Part shown: positions 29,390 to 36,923 of the stretch, in pieces
How the letters are laid out: every line of letters starts with the position of its first letter
Position numbering within the stretch: the stretch's first letter is position 1
DNA from: Burkholderiales bacterium
GTDB taxonomy: Bacteria > Pseudomonadota > Gammaproteobacteria > Burkholderiales > Burkholderiaceae_B
Length of the DNA: 64,000 nt
Assembly (NCBI GenBank): GCA_021299735.1
Contig: JAJTEM010000009.1
Coordinates: 1-64,000, forward strand
Direction: 5' to 3'
Notes under the pieces: model-generated
The model's database searches: none
Told to the model about the DNA's origin: nothing
The model's input: only the letters and a program-made list of their open reading frames with translations
Made by a program: the position numbers and the translations under genes

Positions 29390-31666
29390 TCACTCGGTGT
29401 TGGCTGGTTTAACCAATTTGTTGAGTAGCTGCATCAAGTCCTCAGGTTGCAATGGCTTGTGCAGTACCGCGTTCATACCCGCCTCCAGGGCCCGCTTTTC
29501 GTCCCCAGGGCCCACCTCGCCAGTCAAACCAATCACGGGCAAATCTGCATTGAAAGCCGGCTTGCGCAGCTCTCGAGTGGCCTCAAGACCATCCATCAAG
29601 GGCATTTGTACATCCATTACCACGGCATCAAAACCATGACCGTATTGCAACAGGAATGACAAAGCCTCCAACCCGTTGTTGGCCTTGGTGATATTGGCCT
29701 GCTTTCGCATCAAAATGCCCTCAAGCACCTTCAGGTTCAATTCGCTGTCATCCACGATCAGTAAATTCATTTTCTTGTGTGCTGTAGTTTCCGCATTTTT
29801 TCGTGCAACCAAATTCGGCACCGTACTTTTAAATGCATTCTGCAGTTGCAGCGGCGTTAAAGGCTTTACATAAATTGCGGTAAAAATCTCATTCAACCCT
29901 TTGTCCAGCAAACGCCGCGTGTCATCACTACCCAATAAGACTGCACAAGGTACACCCGTCAGGTCCATGGCCTTTACAAACTCAAGCCATGCCAAGCGAT
30001 CAACTTTCCGCTTGGGAAAATCCAACACAATACCCACGACATTTTGAGTATTTGCCATCAGTTTGCGGGCCTCGTCAAAACTGCCAGCGGTGAGCAAATT
30101 TCGCCCCACCAGCTTACTAGCGCTCTGCAAAGCCTTGATTTGAAGCTCACTCTCAGACACCAAGAGCAACGAATCGCCTGTCTTTGTTAAAGCTGGTGAA
30201 ACGCCTTGCGGCACTTCAAATTCAAGCTCAGCCCAGAAGGTACTGCCTTGGCCCAACTCACTGCTAAAACCAAGTTTGCCGTTCATCAATTCAACCAGCT
30301 TTTTTACAAGGCTTAAACCCAGGCCCGAGCCACCAAACTCACGTGCGACCGAGGTATCGGCCTGTTGAAACTGCCGAAACAGATTGGCCTGCCCTTGTGG
30401 TGAAATACCCACTCCGGTGTCTCTCACCTCCACCCGCAACCGGCAAACGCTGCCTTGAACAAACACCACCTGCAACAGCAAATGCACATACCCAAGCTGC
30501 GTAAACTTGATTGCATTGCCCACCAGGTTCACCACAATCTGTCGGAAACGCAATTCGTCACCAATTAATTCAGGTGGCAAATCGCCAGGTGGCTCAATAA
30601 TCAGTTCGATTGGTTTGCTTGCAGCCGCGCCCGTCATGATCCCGGAAACCTTGTCGATGAACTCCAGTGTGGAGAAGGACTTGAACTCCAGTTCCATGCT
30701 GCCAGCTTCGATCTTGGAAATATCAAGCACATCACTCACCAGATCAATCAGGTTACGCGATGTTTTTTCAAGGCTTTCCAGCAACAGTTTTTGATTATTC
30801 GACACCGATGTGTCTTTCAACAAATACGTAAGACCAACAATACCGTTCAGAGGCGTTCGAATTTCGTGGCTCATATTTGACAAAAATTCTGTTTTTGCCT
30901 GGCTCGCCATTTCTACCCGTGCATTGGCCTCGCGCAAACGCCTGTTCTTGTGAGCAAGGTTGTGGGCCATTTGGTTCACCGCTTTGGATACATCACCCAA
31001 TTCGTCGTTGGTGTTTATTTCACACACAGCATCTTCATTGCCGTTGCGAATTTCATCGGCAGCTCGCTTCAACTTGGCCAGCGGGTTTAACACCCCCGTT
31101 CGCATCAGCACTACCAACAGGGCGATTACCACTATAAAGCCACCCAAGCCCACCGATTCCAACAGGGTCAAGCCCTTCAGGTTTCCAGCCTGCGCATTAT
31201 TCACCTGTGCAGCCCATTGATAACCCAACTCTGAAATGACCTGGGTTTCGGCAATCAGCCGTTCAACAATCAAACTTTCACGGCGCTGCAAAAACACCGC
31301 GCTGTTGTTACCAGGTAATTCTCTTTTGTTGAGCTCATTAAAAATGGGTTTCAATTCAGCCAGGCTGCTTTGAATATCAGATAACTCTTGCGGTACAACC
31401 GAGGCGTTCACCGTGGACTGAATCAGTCTTTCAAGTTCCTCTTGGGTACGCAACCAGGCATCAGCCACAGAGGGTGATTTGAAAAGAACGTATTCCTGGG
31501 CTAGCACCAACAGACTGGATGACAAACGAGTAATGTCTTGCGCTTTTTTTGACTGTTCCAAACTCTTGAACTGTTCGCTGAGAATGAACAAATTACCCAG
31601 TACCAAAACCACAGCACACACAACGGTGCTGAGAATGGCAAGGTTAATTTTGGTGGCAACACGCAC
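29390..31666 (-). CDS. Hybrid sensor histidine kinase with response receiver
   Basis: A 758-residue membrane kinase: membrane helix 1 at about 9-29, a periplasmic helical sensor at about 30-170, membrane helix 2 at about 171-189 and HAMP. The dimerisation domain has FLSNMSHEIRTPLNGIVG (phospho-acceptor His267). The ATPase domain follows with the N, G1 and G2 boxes (VGNAIKFT, DTGVGIS, GGSGLGLS). Then a degenerate receiver (about 505-620) and a good receiver (about 633-758) with VDDSELNLK, phospho-accepting Asp685 in VVMDVQMPLMDG and Lys in HKPLQP. It lies 12 bases after the binding-protein gene, so both should be co-expressed and act as one signalling unit. No separate DNA-binding response regulator is adjacent. 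Confidence 0.92.
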   Translation of the reverse strand: MRVATKINLAILSTVVCAVVLVLGNLFILSEQFKSLEQSKKAQDITRLSSSLLVLAQEYVLFKSPSVADAWLRTQEELERLIQSTVNASVVPQELSDIQSSLAELKPIFNELNKRELPGNNSAVFLQRRESLIVERLIAETQVISELGYQWAAQVNNAQAGNLKGLTLLESVGLGGFIVVIALLVVLMRTGVLNPLAKLKRAADEIRNGNEDAVCEINTNDELGDVSKAVNQMAHNLAHKNRRLREANARVEMASQAKTEFLSNMSHEIRTPLNGIVGLTYLLKDTSVSNNQKLLLESLEKTSRNLIDLVSDVLDISKIEAGSMELEFKSFSTLEFIDKVSGIMTGAAASKPIELIIEPPGDLPPELIGDELRFRQIVVNLVGNAIKFTQLGYVHLLLQVVFVQGSVCRLRVEVRDTGVGISPQGQANLFRQFQQADTSVAREFGGSGLGLSLVKKLVELMNGKLGFSSELGQGSTFWAELEFEVPQGVSPALTKTGDSLLLVSESELQIKALQSASKLVGRNLLTAGSFDEARKLMANTQNVVGIVLDFPKRKVDRLAWLEFVKAMDLTGVPCAVLLGSDDTRRLLDKGLNEIFTAIYVKPLTPLQLQNAFKSTVPNLVARKNAETTAHKKMNLLIVDDSELNLKVLEGILMRKQANITKANNGLEALSFLLQYGHGFDAVVMDVQMPLMDGLEATRELRKPAFNADLPVIGLTGEVGPGDEKRALEAGMNAVLHKPLQPEDLMQLLNKLVKPANTE

Positions 31667-31678
31667 AAGAACGTCCTT

Positions 31679-32638
31679 TTATTGCAGCGACACAGCGCCA
31701 GAGTCCACCGCTTTTAAAAAGGCAGGATACAAATAATTCGAATAGTTCGGTTGTGGCAGGTTTGCGTTCACATGCCCCTCCCGCACAGCCCAGCGGGCCT
31801 GGCCCTCCATGGTGCGCAGCAAAGAGCGATTCAAACTCAGGCGAAACCGGTAATCATCAAATATTTTATCAATCAACACCACTGGCACATTCAAACGCCG
31901 AGCCGCCAAAGCCCTGGCCCGCTCAGGGTGGGTCTGAATAAACTGGGTGCTGTCTTTCAAGGCATGCACAACACGCTCCAATTCTTGTGGCCTGTTTTTA
32001 ATTGCACGCTGCATGCCGATCAAATTAAAAGTTTCGGTGTACAACTTCGGAATAGGCACCAATTGCACATCAGCACCCAACTCCAGTTCAATTCGGGAAG
32101 CAAAAGGCTCCCAAATACTCAGCGCATCCACCTCCTTGTTGGCCAACGCCGCCAAGGCTGTCTCTGGGGTAATTGCTTTTAATTTCACAGTATTGGGGTC
32201 GATGCCGTTGTACACCAGAACCAGGTCCAGCACATACTGTCTCGCGCCCCCTTTCACATAACCAAGAGTTTTGTCACGCAATTTTCCCGGTTCAGTAATT
32301 TTTGATTCGGTACGCGCTACCACTTTCACGTCATTCGAAACACTCACAAAACTAGTCAATATCGCGAAATCATTGCGGGTAAAGCTGTTAAAAACCACAG
32401 GCAGCTCGGTGGCCGTAGCCAAGTCACTTTGTCCATCCAGCATGTTCTTCACGCAACGGTTACCACCCACGCATTGAACAAACTCAACACTCACCCCACG
32501 TTTCTGAAAAAATCCCTCGGCTTCAGCAATAAACAGAGGCAGAGAGAGAATGGTTTCAGACACCCCAATTCGCAAAGGCGTAGCCTGGGCAGCAAGTGAA
32601 ACCAACAAGAAACTGAAGAAAAGTGCGATTCTTACCAT
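31679..32638 (-). CDS. Periplasmic substrate-binding protein (NMT1/THI5-like)
   Basis: A 319-residue protein with a Sec signal (MVRIALFFSFLLVSLAAQA). The mature part has the periplasmic binding fold of the ABC nitrate/sulfonate/taurine and thiamine-pyrimidine branch: RIGVSETILSLPLFIAEAEGFF, VFNSFTRNDFAILTSF, LGYVKGGARQYVLDLVL, AALANKEVDALSIWEPFASR. No ABC permease or ATPase gene is nearby. The histidine kinase gene starts 12 bases after its stop. I infer that it presents a ligand to the kinase rather than to a transporter. The ligand is unknown. Confidence 0.85.
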   Translation of the reverse strand: MVRIALFFSFLLVSLAAQATPLRIGVSETILSLPLFIAEAEGFFQKRGVSVEFVQCVGGNRCVKNMLDGQSDLATATELPVVFNSFTRNDFAILTSFVSVSNDVKVVARTESKITEPGKLRDKTLGYVKGGARQYVLDLVLVYNGIDPNTVKLKAITPETALAALANKEVDALSIWEPFASRIELELGADVQLVPIPKLYTETFNLIGMQRAIKNRPQELERVVHALKDSTQFIQTHPERARALAARRLNVPVVLIDKIFDDYRFRLSLNRSLLRTMEGQARWAVREGHVNANLPQPNYSNYLYPAFLKAVDSGAVSLQ

Positions 32639-32825
32639 TCAAATTCTCGATGAACAAAGGATACCTAAAAAGGGTAGGAGTATTGTTACATCAGGAAACT
32701 ACCAAGAAGAAACACAAAAAGCCACCTCTTCCGGGCATTGAATGATCAAACACTCAAGGAGTGTCGCAAAGCGAGAACACAACAAGGGGTGTACCTTGCC
32801 AGTACCCCCCCTGATTTACTCGAAT

Positions 32826-33341
32826 TTAGAATGCGAAAGTGGCTGTCAAGCTCAAGCCGTCCGCTTCGATGTTGTCTTTGTCATAAAGCATTTCGCAACC
32901 AGCACGAATATTGACACTGCCTGCGGTGTACATCACGCCACCGCCATAACTGATGGCACCGTCGTCATCGCTGGTATTAAAACCTGGGCCGCTGATGTTT
33001 GCATCCAGAAAGCCGTAACCCAATGTGCCGTAAAGCGAGAGCTGCTTGTTCAGCGGGAGCTTACCCAACAAATTGGCACCAATATACGAATCTACTTTGG
33101 CACGGAATGCACCCGAATTTTCCTCATCCACACCAGTCAACAAACGGCCTTCAACGGCCAGGTTAGGGCTTAATTCATACCCCCCCACAACACCAAGCGT
33201 ATCCACATCCAGTTCAACACCACCAATGCGGCTGTCGGTGATTCCCAGGCTGTTGTACGCAGCACCCAAATACGGGCCTTCGGCAAAAGCCGGGCTGGCT
33301 GCAACTGCAGACAACACGGCAATAGAAATTAATTTTTTCAT
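32826..33341 (-). CDS. Outer-membrane beta-barrel protein
   Basis: A 171-residue protein with a Sec signal (MKKLISIAVLSAVAASPAFA) and alternating hydrophobic strands: YLGAAYNSLGITD, LGVVGGYELSPNLAVEGRLL, GALGYGFL-type strand LYGTLGYGFLDANISG, SYGGGVMYTAGSVNIRAG, ending in TATFAF with the terminal Phe required by the BAM machinery. It resembles eight-stranded OmpA-like/opacity-type barrels. There is a short gap to the SBP-kinase operon; each could be independently expressed. Confidence 0.8.
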   Translation of the reverse strand: MKKLISIAVLSAVAASPAFAEGPYLGAAYNSLGITDSRIGGVELDVDTLGVVGGYELSPNLAVEGRLLTGVDEENSGAFRAKVDSYIGANLLGKLPLNKQLSLYGTLGYGFLDANISGPGFNTSDDDGAISYGGGVMYTAGSVNIRAGCEMLYDKDNIEADGLSLTATFAF

Positions 33342-33461
33342 GGCTGACTTCCTGTGTTTGTTATACATACTGCGCCCCCTGTGCAGGAGGCACGGCGTTT
33401 AACGCAGGGAATCAGCCAACGGCCTACAAACACCACCAATAAATAGTAAAAGGAGCGCGTT

Positions 33462-34553
33462 TTATGCCGCCACAGCCTCTTCGCTCTTGCGCTTGAAGCT
33501 GGGTAAGCTGTACTTGAATGCACGGCCTACAACAGTAGAAAACTGCTTGAAGAGCGACGCCTTGTTGTAGTGCTGGCCATAACGTTTGCAAATTTCCTGC
33601 ACCTCAACCGACATTTCCGCATAGCGATGCGCTGGCACCTCGGGGAATAAATGGTGCTCAATCTGATGGCTTAAGTTGCCTGACAGGATGTGAAACAGCT
33701 TGCCACCGGTCAGGTTTGATGAACCCTTTAGCTGGCGAAGATACCAATGCGCTTGCGACTCGCCATCAACAATCGACTTATCAAATACTTCTGAATCGGC
33801 GGTGAAGTGACCACAGAAAATAATTGTGAAAGTCCAGTAATTCCGAATAATGTTCGCCAGGAAATTGCCTGCCAATACCGGCAAAAAGAACGGGCCGGCC
33901 AACAACGGGAAAAATACATAGTCCTTCACAATCTGGCGGCCAGCCTTTTTGAATGTTGGAATGGCGCGGTCTTTGGTTTCTTTCAGGGTTTTTTCACCGC
34001 TAATCACTTTCTCAAGTTCAAGCGTTTGCAAGGCCAACAGGTTTTCAAAGAATGTGGCCAGCAACGCCATCATGGGCACATTGGCCAGAAAACGAGGTTC
34101 CCATTTTTGCTCGGGGAACAGGCGCAGCACGCCATAGCCAATGTCGTGGTCCTCGCCCAGCACGTTGGTAAACGTATGGTGGCGGTAGTTATGGCTGTAG
34201 CGCCAGTTGTCACTGGTACACCAGGTATCCCACTCGTAAGTTTGGCCCATCAGGCGCTTGTTCTGCATGAAGTCGTACTGGCCATGCATCACATTGTGGC
34301 CCAACTCCATGTTTTCGAGAATTTTCGACACACCCAAAGTTAGCGTACCCAACACGAATGCAGGCGGAAAAATACCGGCCATCAACAGGCCACGGCCCGC
34401 GATTTCAGTGTAGCGAACTGCTTTTTCAATTTTGGTAATGTATTTGGCGTCGCGTTCGCCCACATCCGCCAAATGCTTCTGGCGAATGGCTTCAATTTCG
34501 GCACCAAATTGTTCCAGTTCAGCAGGGCTTAATTTGCGATCGGCTTTTCTCAT
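33462..34553 (-). CDS. Fatty acid desaturase
   Basis: A 363-residue membrane di-iron enzyme that introduces a double bond into acyl chains. The three histidine clusters are present: HNVMH (86-90), HNYRHH (121-126) and QIEHH (297-301), followed by LFPEVPAHRYAEM. It has the membrane-spanning segments of the acyl-lipid/acyl-CoA desaturase family. It forms an operon with the ferredoxin and ferredoxin reductase genes just upstream (minus-strand order: reductase, ferredoxin, desaturase), which supply its electrons. The palindrome before the reductase gene is the likely site for a lipid-sensing repressor. Confidence 0.93.
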   Translation of the reverse strand: MRKADRKLSPAELEQFGAEIEAIRQKHLADVGERDAKYITKIEKAVRYTEIAGRGLLMAGIFPPAFVLGTLTLGVSKILENMELGHNVMHGQYDFMQNKRLMGQTYEWDTWCTSDNWRYSHNYRHHTFTNVLGEDHDIGYGVLRLFPEQKWEPRFLANVPMMALLATFFENLLALQTLELEKVISGEKTLKETKDRAIPTFKKAGRQIVKDYVFFPLLAGPFFLPVLAGNFLANIIRNYWTFTIIFCGHFTADSEVFDKSIVDGESQAHWYLRQLKGSSNLTGGKLFHILSGNLSHQIEHHLFPEVPAHRYAEMSVEVQEICKRYGQHYNKASLFKQFSTVVGRAFKYSLPSFKRKSEEAVAA

Positions 34554-34583
34554 TGTTTGCTCCAGTATTTTTAAATTTTGCTT

Positions 34584-34895
34584 TTACAGGTCCAGGGAAA
34601 CCGGGCCTTGAGCGGCGTTGACGCACAAACGCAGCGCCGTATTGTTGTTACCACACACCGATTTGTTTTGCATATTTTGCGTAGTACCGGTCAGCTTTTC
34701 GCAAGAACAGGTGTTGCAAATGCCCATGCCACAACCGTGCGGCGGGTTTATGCCCTGCTCTTGCAGCGCTTTCAACAGTGGCTTGTTGTTGCTTACTTCA
34801 ACAATTCGATTGCTTTTGGTCAGGGTGACTGTGAATGTTTTTACCTCGGCGTTCTCATCAATGCTCAAGGCCATGGGGGTGAATGATTCAGACAT
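34584..34895 (-). CDS. 2Fe-2S ferredoxin, desaturase electron donor
   Basis: A 103-residue plant-type ferredoxin. The iron-sulfur ligands are C55, C60, C63 and C91 in HGCGMGICNTCSCEKL and LCVNAAQG, the C-x4-C-x2-C-x27-C pattern. Ala/Leu-rich helices and a beta core match. Its ATG (34895) overlaps the last 8 bases of the reductase gene in another frame, so translation is coupled. In Pseudomonas DesC and similar systems the ferredoxin is fused to the reductase; here the two are split. The ORF upstream of this start (34988) is a shadow of the reductase. Confidence 0.92.
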   Translation of the reverse strand: MSESFTPMALSIDENAEVKTFTVTLTKSNRIVEVSNNKPLLKALQEQGINPPHGCGMGICNTCSCEKLTGTTQNMQNKSVCGNNNTALRLCVNAAQGPVSLDL

Positions 34896-35622
34896 CCGTT
34901 GTTTCCAGGGTGCCGGCAAGTGCTGCAAACTGCTCTGCACTTGGGCGGCCCGCCAGATCACCTTCAGCCAGATTGGCGCCGTTTTCAAGCAGGCGCACGT
35001 ATTTGAAGTGCTTGTTGGTTTTGGCCTTCAGTGCAGCATCAAACAAAACATCTTCCGGGTTACGCGCCCAGCTCATCAGAGTTACATCAGCAGGCCAGCC
35101 TTTCGCCTCAAGTTCTTCAATCAGGCTGATCATGGGTGTAACTCCACTGCCCGCTGCCAAGAGCAACATGGTTGGGCGCTGGCTGTGCAGGTTCGGCTGG
35201 GTGTGCGCAAGGGTCATGTCACCAAACACATCACCCAGTTCCAGCACAGTGCCCAACGCCAGCTGGTTCACCACGTAACGTGAAACCACGCCCGTTGCTG
35301 TTTGCTTGATGGTTAAGCGTACCAGGCCATTGGTCGAAGGTGCGCTGCTAAAGCTGTATGAACGAGTGTGCACCACGCTGTCTATTGTCACGCTCAGGTT
35401 CACATGCTGGCCAGCCTCAAAACCTTTGAACAAATCGTTCGGGCGCAACCAAAGGCTTACCGCATCAGCAGTTTCGCGGTCAATCCGCACCACCTCGGCC
35501 AGGCAGCGATCGGTTGAAACAGTACTGCCGGCTTGCTCTAGCCAGAAATTCACGAATTCCTGACCCAGAATTCTGGAGAGTCCGCGGACTACCTTGTTTG
35601 ACAGTTGGCTATTGGTTCTCAT
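34888..35622 (-). CDS. Ferredoxin-NAD(P) reductase domain protein, desaturase partner
   Basis: A 244-residue flavoprotein. The FAD domain has RSYSFSSAPSTNGLVRLTIK (the RxYS motif), and the NAD(P) domain has LLLAAGSGVTPMISLIEELE and MSWARNPEDVLF. It transfers electrons from NAD(P)H to the adjacent ferredoxin and so to the desaturase. The N-terminal 35 residues (NKVVRGLSRILGQEFVNFWL) resemble the leader of DesC-like reductases, and the start chosen is the ATG at 35622. The C-terminus stops exactly where a fused reductase would continue with its ferredoxin domain. First gene of the operon, 95 bases after a 24-bp palindrome. Confidence 0.92.
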   Translation of the reverse strand: MRTNSQLSNKVVRGLSRILGQEFVNFWLEQAGSTVSTDRCLAEVVRIDRETADAVSLWLRPNDLFKGFEAGQHVNLSVTIDSVVHTRSYSFSSAPSTNGLVRLTIKQTATGVVSRYVVNQLALGTVLELGDVFGDMTLAHTQPNLHSQRPTMLLLAAGSGVTPMISLIEELEAKGWPADVTLMSWARNPEDVLFDAALKAKTNKHFKYVRLLENGANLAEGDLAGRPSAEQFAALAGTLETTDV

Positions 35623-35717
35623 TGCACTTTCCACATTAGTGAACATATGTGCACAATTTACCAAAAAACGCCTGATTATCGCAAGAAATTTTGTTTGAAA
35701 AACTAGAATAAATCACC

Positions 35718-35741
35718 TTAAGTGTACATGCGTACACTTAA
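35718..35741. promoter_or_regulatory. 24-bp palindrome, candidate DesT/FabR-type operator
   Basis: TTAAGTGTAC and GTACACTTAA are perfect 10-bp arms around the centre ATGC. It lies about 95 bases upstream of the reductase start, in the promoter of the desaturase operon. TetR-family repressors of unsaturated fatty-acid genes (DesT, FabR) bind sites built on G-T-G-T-A-C-type half sites, and this sequence fits. No such repressor gene lies in the window. Reading the minus strand, TTGCGA then TAAATT at 18 bases spacing (about 35652-35681) could be the promoter. Confidence 0.6.
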
Positions 35742-35821
35742 AAACAATTCCAATTCATTGATTTATTTGACTTAATTAACCAGCAACAAAAACAACAATT
35801 TCAGTGAACACTTTTACACAA

Positions 35822-36118
35822 TCAACCACCTAACAAGGCCTTTTGATCATTAATCATGCGATCAGCCACAATATTTGCATTAATCTTTAACCCCCCCTCA
35901 CTCAGCATGCGGCGAATCATTTCAACCTTGTCCGCATCAAACGGAGTGGTATTGTCCACCAACATCGTGCCCCGCGGCCTTGAAATTGACACGACCACAC
36001 TTGCACCATCGCGATCTGCCGCGGTTTTCACCTCGGGCGGGCGCTGAGCCGCCAAAGCGTCAGCCTTTTTGGGATCGGGCATGGTGAATGAAATAGAAGG
36101 TTTCTCGCCAGAAATCAT
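35822..36118 (-). CDS. flgM: FlgM-like anti-sigma-28 factor
   Basis: A 98-residue protein. The C-terminal part (TPFDADKVEMIRRMLSEGGLKINANIVADRMINDQ, about residues 60-92) has the FlgM pattern: a helix with K-V-x-x-I-R, a short turn, then N-x-x-I-A-D-x-M-I. FlgM binds the flagellar sigma factor FliA and is exported through the hook-basal body. The N-terminal half is disordered, as in FlgM. I chose the ATG at 36118; an ATG 36 bases downstream is also possible. No flagellar gene is adjacent, so this is an orphan copy or the only one. The window's chemoreceptors make a flagellar organism likely. Confidence 0.65.
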   Translation of the reverse strand: MISGEKPSISFTMPDPKKADALAAQRPPEVKTAADRDGASVVVSISRPRGTMLVDNTTPFDADKVEMIRRMLSEGGLKINANIVADRMINDQKALLGG

Positions 36119-36374
36119 CTTGAGTATTGAAGTTGAGTTATTGAAACCGGGGCAAAAAAAGATACTTCGAGCGATACGGAATATAAATAAGGCACAAAGG
36201 AACATGGCCGCTAGTCTTCACCTGACAAAGTGTCGGACAGCACAGAAAAAACTCAGCCAAAGCCCTGATTAAGATTGAAATCCCACATCTCTTCTTAACA
36301 CGCATTTTCAGGCACACCCACTAGCATGGGGGACATCAAACCGACAAACACCTCACCACCATGGGGCAATCCTT

Positions 36375-36779
36375 ATGATTCGACTTCTGTATTGCAGCCA
36401 GGCCAAACCTGAGTTCAACGATGAAACGCTGGACGACATACTGCTCACATCCAGAAAGAACAACAGTGCAACAGGAATCACCGGCGTTTTGGTGCACGGT
36501 GGCGGTATGTTCATGCAAGTGCTGGAGGGGCCTGAGCAAAACGTGTTGCGAACCTACGTAAAAATTCTGGATGACAAACGGCACACGGATAGCCGACTCA
36601 TTCAAATCAGCCCCATCAAAGACCGCCTGTTTGACAATTGGACCATGGGGATTGTTGAAGCTGAACCACTGACCTTTGAACACGTGGCCAAGTTACGGTC
36701 GCACCGCTTGGAAACCCTGAATGCAGATGCCTTCACACAAGTGATGCGCGAATTCACCGGCATGTTGGTGAAGGCGTGA
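36375..36779 (+). CDS. BLUF-domain blue-light photoreceptor
   Basis: A 134-residue single-domain BLUF protein. All flavin-site residues are present: Tyr6 (RLLYCS), Asn30 (SRKNNSATGITG) and Gln48 (MFMQVLEGPE). A DNWTMGIV segment provides the semi-conserved Trp/Met region. It should form the normal light-induced shift of FAD spectrum, with output by interaction with an unknown partner, since there is no effector domain. Its partner may be encoded elsewhere. A second BLUF-like protein lacking Tyr is at 8573-9082. The gene ends at a bidirectional terminator shared with the tRNA gene. Confidence 0.92.
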   Translation: MIRLLYCSQAKPEFNDETLDDILLTSRKNNSATGITGVLVHGGGMFMQVLEGPEQNVLRTYVKILDDKRHTDSRLIQISPIKDRLFDNWTMGIVEAEPLTFEHVAKLRSHRLETLNADAFTQVMREFTGMLVKA

Positions 36780-36786
36780 AAACAAA

Positions 36787-36826
36787 AAGGACCTAGAAGC
36801 TTTGGGCCTCTAAGTCCTTGTTTTTA
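36787..36826. terminator. Bidirectional terminator between the BLUF gene and tRNA-Ile
   Basis: AAGGACCTAGAAGC and GCCTCTAAGTCCTT form a 14-bp stem with two mismatches. It is followed by GTTTTTATT on the plus strand and by a T-rich tail on the minus strand, so it can end both transcripts. Confidence 0.8.
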
Positions 36827-36827
36827 T

Positions 36828-36903
36828 TGGTAGGGCCACCCGGATTTGAACCGGGGACCAAAGGATTATGAGTCCTCTGCTCTAACCGCTGAGCTATAGC
36901 CCT
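36828..36903 (-). tRNA. tRNA-Ile2 (CAU anticodon, lysidine type)
   Basis: 76 bases including an encoded CCA. The acceptor stem is AGGGCTA/TGGCCCT (one G-U), the anticodon loop CTCATAA has CAT, and the T stem-loop is CCCGG TTCAAAT CCGGG. A CAT tRNA with a G-A-C-T-C-A-T-A-A-T-C loop and stem context is typical of tRNA-Ile2, in which TilS turns the wobble C into lysidine so that AUA is read as Ile; initiator and elongator tRNA-Met look different here. It lies 20 bases after rpoD and is probably part of its transcript. Confidence 0.9.
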
Positions 36904-36923
36904 ACTTTTAACCTTTCAAACTT

